From positions 372,001 to 436,000 of the forward strand of contig NZ_QJJK01000003.1 in the NCBI RefSeq assembly GCF_003201475.1: a stretch of 64,000 nucleotides of DNA. Direction: 5' to 3'. This document shows positions 59,002-64,000 of this stretch, one piece after another. The stretch's first letter is position 1, and each line of letters starts with the position of its first letter. The translations under genes were made by a program, and so were the position numbers. The stretch is from Chelatococcus asaccharovorans (GTDB lineage: Bacteria; Pseudomonadota; Alphaproteobacteria; Rhizobiales; Beijerinckiaceae). The notes below the pieces were generated by a model, which saw nothing but the letters and a program-made list of their open reading frames with translations, was not told the DNA's origin and did no database searches.

Positions 59002-60377
59002 CCATGCCGATGTTCGACAAGATCCTCATCGCCAATCGCGGAGAAATCGCGCTCCGCATCTTGAGGGCGTGCAAGGAACTCGGCATCGCGACCGTCGCCG
59101 TGCATTCGACCGCGGATGCCGACGCCATGCACGTGCGGCTCGCGGACGAAAGCGTCTGCATCGGCCCGCCGGCGGCGCGCGAGAGTTACCTCAACATTCC
59201 GGCCCTGATCGCCGCCTGCGAGATTACGGGCGCCGACGCCATCCATCCCGGCTATGGCTTTCTTTCGGAGAATGCCCATTTCGCCGAGGTGTTGAGTGAC
59301 CACGGCATCACCTTCATCGGCCCGAAAGCCGAGCATATCCGTCTGATGGGCGATAAGATCGAGGCCAAGCGCACGGCGCGCAGTCTCGGCATCCCCTGCG
59401 TGCCGGGCTCCGACGGCGGCATCACCGGCGACGAGGAAGCGACGCGGGTCGCGGCCGAAGTCGGCTATCCCGTTCTCATCAAGGCCGCCGCCGGCGGCGG
59501 CGGGCGCGGCATGAAGGTCGCGCACACGCCCGAGGACCTGCACCATGCGCTGGCGACGGCCCGCGCCGAAGCCCGCGCGGCTTTTGGCGACGATGCGGTC
59601 TATATCGAGAAATATCTCGAGAAGCCGCGCCATATCGAGATCCAGGTGCTCGGCGACGGCAAGGGCAACGCGATCCATCTCGGTGAGCGCGACTGCTCGT
59701 TGCAACGCCGCCACCAGAAGGTGTGGGAGGAAGGCCCCTCGCCGGCGCTCAATCATTCCGAGCGTGAGCGGATCGGCGCGGTCGTCGCGACGGCCATGCA
59801 GAAGCTCGGCTATCTCGGCGCGGGCACCGTCGAATTCCTCTACGAGAACGGCGAGTTCTATTTCATCGAAATGAACACGCGCATCCAGGTCGAGCATCCG
59901 GTCACCGAGATGATCACCGGGATCGATCTGGTCAATGAGCAGATCCGCATCGCGGCCGGCAACCCGCTGTCGATCCAGCAGAAGGACGTCAAGATCGAGG
60001 GACATGCGGTCGAATGCCGGATCAATGCCGAGCATCCCGCGACGTTCCGTCCATCCCCCGGCATGATCACCTATTTCCACCCGCCGGGCGGTCTCGGCGT
60101 GCGTGTCGATTCGGCCGTCTACCAAGGCTACCGCATTCCCCCGCATTATGATTCGCTCGTCGGCAAGCTCATCGTCCACGGACGCAGCCGAACCGAATGC
60201 CTGATGCGGCTGCGGCGCGCGCTGGATGAATTCGTGGTGGACGGTATCGAGACCACCCTGCCGCTGTTCCGCACTCTCGTGCGCAATCAGGACATTCAGA
60301 ACGGCGTCTACGACATCCATTGGCTGGAGCATTTCCTCGATGACGGCGGCGTCGACGAGATCATGGGGTCCGTTTGA
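58998..60377 (+). CDS. accC: Biotin carboxylase of acetyl-CoA carboxylase
   Basis: AccC carboxylates the biotin of AccB with ATP and bicarbonate. The 459-residue product starts [20 protein letters not shown] (ATG overlapping the accB stop; a second ATG follows two codons later). It has [16 protein letters not shown], the ATP-grasp glycine loop [24 protein letters not shown] and [13 protein letters not shown]. Length matches the single-domain enzyme, with no fused carrier domain. Confidence 0.97.
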   Translation: MTMPMFDKILIANRGEIALRILRACKELGIATVAVHSTADADAMHVRLADESVCIGPPAARESYLNIPALIAACEITGADAIHPGYGFLSENAHFAEVLSDHGITFIGPKAEHIRLMGDKIEAKRTARSLGIPCVPGSDGGITGDEEATRVAAEVGYPVLIKAAAGGGGRGMKVAHTPEDLHHALATARAEARAAFGDDAVYIEKYLEKPRHIEIQVLGDGKGNAIHLGERDCSLQRRHQKVWEEGPSPALNHSERERIGAVVATAMQKLGYLGAGTVEFLYENGEFYFIEMNTRIQVEHPVTEMITGIDLVNEQIRIAAGNPLSIQQKDVKIEGHAVECRINAEHPATFRPSPGMITYFHPPGGLGVRVDSAVYQGYRIPPHYDSLVGKLIVHGRSRTECLMRLRRALDEFVVDGIETTLPLFRTLVRNQDIQNGVYDIHWLEHFLDDGGVDEIMGSV

Positions 60378-60493
60378 CGCGCAATGCGAAGGCGTCAGAT
60401 CAGAAGATCGGCGGATCTTATTGATTTTTCTCGCATTATCAAAGAATGGGGTCAACTGCGCCCCCTTCGCTCCTATCACGGTGTAGCACCGCG

Positions 60494-61162
60494 ATGAATC
60501 GGTCGTCGGTCGAGATCACGCCGGAGATCCTGCTCAAGGCCTATGCGAGCGGGCTTTTTCCCATGGCTGAGCATGCCGACGATCCCGGCCTCTTCTGGGT
60601 GGAGCCGAAGGAGCGCGGGATCATTCCTCTCGAGGGCTTCCATATCCCGCAACGCCTGGCGCGCACGGTCGCAGCGGACCGTTTCGCAATCGCCGTCGAC
60701 GAGGATTTCGACGCCGTGATCGCCGGTTGCGCCGCCCCTGACGACGGCCGCGAGGAAACCTGGATCAACAGTCGCATCCGCCAGCTCTACGGCGATCTGT
60801 TCGACCTCGGCTATTGCCACACGGTGGAGGTCCGCGACGGCGGCCGCCTCGTCGGAGGGCTTTATGGCGTCTCGCTCGGCTCTGCCTTTTTCGGCGAGAG
60901 CATGTTTCACCGCCAGCGCGACGCCTCCAAGGTCGCCCTTGTCCATCTGGTCGCGCGCTTGAAGCGCGGCGGCTACACCCTGCTCGATACCCAGTTCGTC
61001 ACAGACCATCTCGCGCGCTTCGGGGCGCTTGCCGTGCCGCGGAAGGTCTATATGGCGCAGCTTGAGGCCGCGCTCGCGCTGCAGGGCGAATGGTGGAGCT
61101 GGCCTCCGGGCGTGTCCATCCCGGGGCGTGCCGCCCTGGCGGAACTGGCCGCGAGGGCTTGA
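60494..61162 (+). CDS. aat: Leucyl/phenylalanyl-tRNA-protein transferase
   Basis: Aat adds Leu or Phe to proteins with N-terminal Arg or Lys, marking them for ClpAP through the N-degron pathway. The start [17 protein letters not shown] was chosen; the frame is open upstream. The 222-residue product has [63 protein letters not shown] and [15 protein letters not shown], all family hallmarks. ClpS and ClpA are not in the window. The gene is convergent with the DUF2155 gene, three bases between stops. Confidence 0.96.
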   Translation: MNRSSVEITPEILLKAYASGLFPMAEHADDPGLFWVEPKERGIIPLEGFHIPQRLARTVAADRFAIAVDEDFDAVIAGCAAPDDGREETWINSRIRQLYGDLFDLGYCHTVEVRDGGRLVGGLYGVSLGSAFFGESMFHRQRDASKVALVHLVARLKRGGYTLLDTQFVTDHLARFGALAVPRKVYMAQLEAALALQGEWWSWPPGVSIPGRAALAELAARA

Positions 61163-61165
61163 GCC

Positions 61166-61642
61166 TCAGCGACGCGCCGGCGGCGGGCCGCGCGTATCAG
61201 GCGTCTCCGGCGGCTGAGCTTCGCTGCCCCCTTCCTTGGGGTCGACGATCACGTCCGTGCCGCCCTCGCAGTCGGTCAGCCAGATGTCATAGACGGCATG
61301 CTCGATGCCGTGCAGGCCGGGGCTTGCAGCATACATCCATCCGGAGAAGATGCGCTTGCGCTCGTTGCTGGCTGTCGTGACCTCGTCCACGGTCACGAAG
61401 GCCGTGGTATTGGGTGTCTCGGTCGCGGGACGCGTATAGCAGGCGCGCGGAGTGAGTTGCAGGGCCCCGAACTGGACAGTCTCGCCAACGGCCGCCTCGA
61501 AGGAGACGATTCGGCCGGTAATTTTGTCGAGCCCCGAGAATACCGCGATGGGATTCTTGATTCGATCCGCCTTGGCACCATCGCTGGCCGCAGCGAGACA
61601 GGCCACCGCCAAGGCAACGGCGGGCAGGAGCTTGAAATTCAT
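61166..61642 (-). CDS. DUF2155 domain protein, exported
   Basis: A 158-residue protein with a signal peptide (about residues 1-25, ending GAKA). The domain runs from about 30 to 130: VFSGLDKITGRIVSFEAAVGE, LTPRACYTRPATETPNTTAFV and RIFSGWMYAASPGLHGIEHAVYDIWLTDC. The paired Cys residues (in RACYT and LTDCEG) suggest a disulfide. The C-terminus is Pro/Glu-rich. The family is restricted to alphaproteobacteria and has no known function. It lies in the conserved accC-aat-DUF2155-NDUFA12 order. Confidence 0.9.
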   Translation of the reverse strand: MNFKLLPAVALAVACLAAASDGAKADRIKNPIAVFSGLDKITGRIVSFEAAVGETVQFGALQLTPRACYTRPATETPNTTAFVTVDEVTTASNERKRIFSGWMYAASPGLHGIEHAVYDIWLTDCEGGTDVIVDPKEGGSEAQPPETPDTRGPPPARR

Positions 61643-61842
61643 CGTGCTATCTTATCGCGGCTCGGTCTTGAGGGAAGCGGATATGACTGCATACACCTTC
61701 CGGCGCCCCTTGCGACAGCCCCCGAGATGCGAATTGCTGCCTGCGTCATAGCCCCTCAGGACCGGCGTGAGGCGGCGCAACGCGTCCCCGTGACAGACGA
61801 TAACGGCCGTGCTGGCCCATATTGTGGCGATGAGACGGCCGG

Positions 61843-62247
61843 TCAGGGGGTCCAGGGGCTATAGTCGCCGGTTGCGGGCGGACGGCGCCCCTCGGCCAGC
61901 GTCGAACCGGCCGGGCGATAGGCCTCGGGCGTGCCTGTCATATTCGGGCGATGCGGCCGCTGCCACTCGCGGGCTACATAGCCATCCTGCGTCGGCGGCA
62001 CATCGGTGGTGTGGTGCATCCAGCCATGCCAGCCCGGAGGGATCTCGGAGGCTTCGGCATAGCCGGCATAGACCACCCAGCGCCGTTCGAAGCCAAGCGC
62101 CGGGTCCTTGGCGCCACCTTTCGTGCGATAATAGGTGTTGCCGAACTCATCCTGGCCGACGCGCTCGCCATACCGCCACGTCCAGAGCTGCGTGCCGAAG
62201 GTCTGCTTGTTCCACCAGGTGAAGACGCGCAGGAGAAAGTCTTTCAT
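61843..62247 (-). CDS. NDUFA12-family (B17.2) protein of respiratory complex I
   Basis: A 134-residue protein homologous to the mitochondrial complex I accessory subunit NDUFA12, one of the supernumerary subunits already present in alphaproteobacteria. Signatures are FGTQLWTWRYGERVGQDEFG, NTYYRTKG and RRWVVYAGYAEASEIPPGWH, then GWMHHTTDVPP. The C-terminal part is Pro/Arg-rich and ends YSPWTP. It was started at the ATG giving MKDFLLRVFTWW; a GTG two codons upstream is possible. No nuo genes are nearby, as is usual. About 200 bases without a gene separate it from the DUF2155 gene. Confidence 0.93.
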   Translation of the reverse strand: MKDFLLRVFTWWNKQTFGTQLWTWRYGERVGQDEFGNTYYRTKGGAKDPALGFERRWVVYAGYAEASEIPPGWHGWMHHTTDVPPTQDGYVAREWQRPHRPNMTGTPEAYRPAGSTLAEGRRPPATGDYSPWTP

Positions 62248-63079
62248 CACCACATATCCCAGAGGCCGGGCCCGAGCCGACGATCGTCGCCGTGGTTATG
62301 GCCCCGTCATGGGTACTTTGTCCAGTATGACAGCTTGTCTCCCCGGCGACCGTCCCGCGCAACGCGCCGCCGCGGGGATCCACCGGCCGGCGCGGGATCT
62401 CGCAGGGACCCACCATCCGCAAGCACGCCGGCTCTGTCGATATCCCGCGAATATCAGCCTGGCATGGCGCTGCGATTCGCCTGAAAGCGCTGCCACAGGC
62501 ATGGGACGCAGTCGAGCGGGAATCGCCGAAAGGCCACTCAATCGGGCGCGTCGGGTCCAGCCCCATGGGGATGGAGGTGGACAATTCGATTATGGTGAAC
62601 AAATGGTGACGCTGGGGCCGCTATCCCCAGGAATGGGGAAAAGCGTTGTTTCCCATCATCATCAGGCGCGTTTATTGTAGTGGTGCTCAAACGACGGCAA
62701 GGCAGGACAACAGCTCTAGAGATTGCGCGTCAGAAAACTTGAACCCCCTAGATATTGACGCACGGGGCCGGATCGCACTAACTTCCAGCCACATTGCGTT
62801 AGCCGCGTTTCTGCTGACGCATCTCGGAATAAGTTTCACAAATGAGTTCAGCGGCAGACGGTGTTGCGAGACAGCGTGCGGGCTGCTGCGTGTCTGAATG
62901 TCCCCCCGGGCCCTGTCGGTACCGAGGCCTGACGCTGCCTTCCCTTCCGGGCTTCGCCCGCAGGGCGGGGCGCGGATGAAGCATCCCCCCGGTGCTCCTG
63001 TCCGCCGCGTTCAAGCTTGGTGCATGGCGAGCCACCCCCATATTGAGAGACGGCGGGCGACCGCCAAAGGGATTACACC
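62248..63079. other. Long gene-free region upstream of nrdJ
   Basis: About 830 bases between divergent genes with no supported gene. It should contain the nrdJ promoter and leader. A possible NrdR-like half site (cccctagatattg at 62745-62757) is visible but weak. I looked for a cobalamin riboswitch and did not see the B12-box. Confidence 0.45.
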
Positions 63080-64000
63080 ATGCGGATCGAGCGGCGTTAC
63101 ACCGAAGAGGGACAATCCCCTTACTCCTCCATCGCGTTCCGCGCCGCGACGAGCGAGATTCGCAATCCGGATGGATCGACGGTGTTCAAGCTCGACGCCT
63201 TCGATGTTCCCGTGAGCTGGAGTCAGGTCGCCAGCGATGTCATCGCGCAGAAGTATTTCCGCAAAGCCGGTGTGCCGGCCCGCCTGAAGCGCGTCGAGGA
63301 AAACGACGTTCCGTCCTTCCTGTGGCGTTCGGTGGCGGACACCGAGGCGCTTGCGGATCTTCCCGAGGCCGAGCGCTACACGTCCGAGACGTCTGCCCGC
63401 CAGGTATTCGACCGGCTTGCCGGCTGCTGGACCTATTGGGGCTGGAAGGGCGGCTATTTTTCAAGTGAAGCCGACGCCAGCGCCTTCTTCGACGAGCTGC
63501 GCTTCATGCTGGCGAGCCAGATGGTGGCGCCCAACTCGCCGCAATGGTTCAACACCGGCCTCAACTGGGCCTATGGCATCGACGGGCCGAGCCAGGGCCA
63601 CTATTATGTGGACTTCAAGACCGGCAAGCTGACCAAATCCAAGTCGTCCTACGAACACCCGCAGCCGCATGCCTGTTTCATCCAGTCCGTGAGCGACGAC
63701 CTCGTCAACGAGGGCGGTATCATGGACCTGTGGGTGCGTGAGGCCCGGCTTTTCAAATATGGATCCGGCACCGGCTCCAACTTCTCGAAGCTGCGCGGAG
63801 AGGGGGAGAAGCTGTCGGGCGGCGGCCGTTCGTCCGGCCTCATGTCCTTCCTCAAGATCGGCGACCGCGCCGCCGGCGCCATCAAGTCGGGCGGCACCAC
63901 GCGCCGCGCGGCCAAGATGGTGGTGGTGGACGTCGACCATCCCGACATCGAGACCTATATCGACTGGAAGGTGAAGGAAGAGCAGAAGGTCGCCGCGCTC
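63080..64000 (+). CDS. nrdJ: B12-dependent (class II) ribonucleotide reductase, 3' end cut by window
   Basis: This enzyme reduces ribonucleotides to deoxyribonucleotides using adenosylcobalamin, so it works with or without oxygen. The first 307 codons are seen and the frame is open to the last base. It starts MRIERRYTEEGQSPY. Visible family features are MVAPNSPQWFNTGLNWAYGI, HPQPHACFIQSVSDDL with the first redox Cys, FKYGSGTGSNFSKLRGEGE and LSGGGRSSGLMSF. The ATG follows AAAGGGATTACACC. No nrdAB or nrdDG gene is nearby. Confidence 0.95.
   Translation, partial: MRIERRYTEEGQSPYSSIAFRAATSEIRNPDGSTVFKLDAFDVPVSWSQVASDVIAQKYFRKAGVPARLKRVEENDVPSFLWRSVADTEALADLPEAERYTSETSARQVFDRLAGCWTYWGWKGGYFSSEADASAFFDELRFMLASQMVAPNSPQWFNTGLNWAYGIDGPSQGHYYVDFKTGKLTKSKSSYEHPQPHACFIQSVSDDLVNEGGIMDLWVREARLFKYGSGTGSNFSKLRGEGEKLSGGGRSSGLMSFLKIGDRAAGAIKSGGTTRRAAKMVVVDVDHPDIETYIDWKVKEEQKVAAL

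Noticed and set aside
62880-63079. Cobalamin riboswitch in front of the B12-dependent reductase
   Set aside because: No B12-box or matching stem arrangement is visible in the leader.

Overview
The window is GC-rich, densely packed chromosomal DNA from an alphaproteobacterium, most likely in the order Hyphomicrobiales (Rhizobiales). The evidence is gene content and order: ntrX-hfq-hflX-mazG, tig-clpP-clpX-lon-hupB-tRNA-Val, glnB-glnA, an iscS-sufBCDS-sufT-sufA block behind an Irr-type operator, aroQ-accB-accC-aat-DUF2155-NDUFA12, an RNase E with an acidic insertion in its S1 domain, and a B12-dependent ribonucleotide reductase. A Bosea- or Chelatococcus-like genus would fit, but the genus is a guess. 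Almost everything is core chromosome. I see no prophage, insertion sequence, CRISPR array or clear genomic island.

Layout. 1-4.1 kb: end of ntrX, then hfq, hflX and convergent mazG. 4.1-6.4 kb: a looser region with a PRC-barrel protein, palindromic repeats, one unknown gene and tRNA-Val. 6.7-14.1 kb: the protein quality-control block hupB, lon, clpX, clpP, tig (all minus strand) and tRNA-Leu. 14.4-17.4 kb: a Tat-exported multicopper-oxidase-like protein that has lost most copper ligands, facing the NAD(P)H-hydrate repair enzyme. 17.5-21.8 kb: a 12-bp tandem repeat array, glnB-glnA, an FkbM-type methyltransferase, an MgtC-family protein and a tiny membrane protein. 22.2-26.0 kb: parE and a DEAD-box helicase. 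26.0-34.9 kb: hairpin repeats and the Fe-S assembly block (minus strand), with a VOC/glyoxalase gene inserted before sufA and a TfoX N-domain gene at the end. 35-43 kb: alpha/beta hydrolase, tyrS, a giant AsmA-like protein, a peroxiredoxin and an M23 peptidase. 43-48.4 kb: prfB with an intact programmed +1 frameshift, PBP1A and an AmiC-type amidase. 49-52 kb: rne. 52-57.8 kb: a DHA2 exporter, an aminotransferase, an M48 peptidase with TPR-like tail and a DsbA-like oxidoreductase. 58-62.2 kb: aroQ-accB-accC, aat, DUF2155 and NDUFA12. The window ends inside nrdJ.

How the genes work together. Several blocks are functional units: nitrogen sensing (NtrX; PII and glutamine synthetase), ATP-dependent proteolysis (trigger factor, ClpXP, Lon), Fe-S cluster assembly under probable iron control, cell-wall synthesis and cleavage (PBP1A, AmiC, M23), and the first step of fatty-acid synthesis (biotin carboxyl carrier plus carboxylase).

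No wholly new multi-gene system stands out. The best leads are the Irr-type operator and promoter of the Fe-S block with its embedded VOC gene, the copper-ligand-less oxidase, two genes whose stop codons lie inside dispersed palindromes, a pair of CTAGTGG-bounded hairpin elements, the 12-bp array before glnB, and the RF2 frameshift site.
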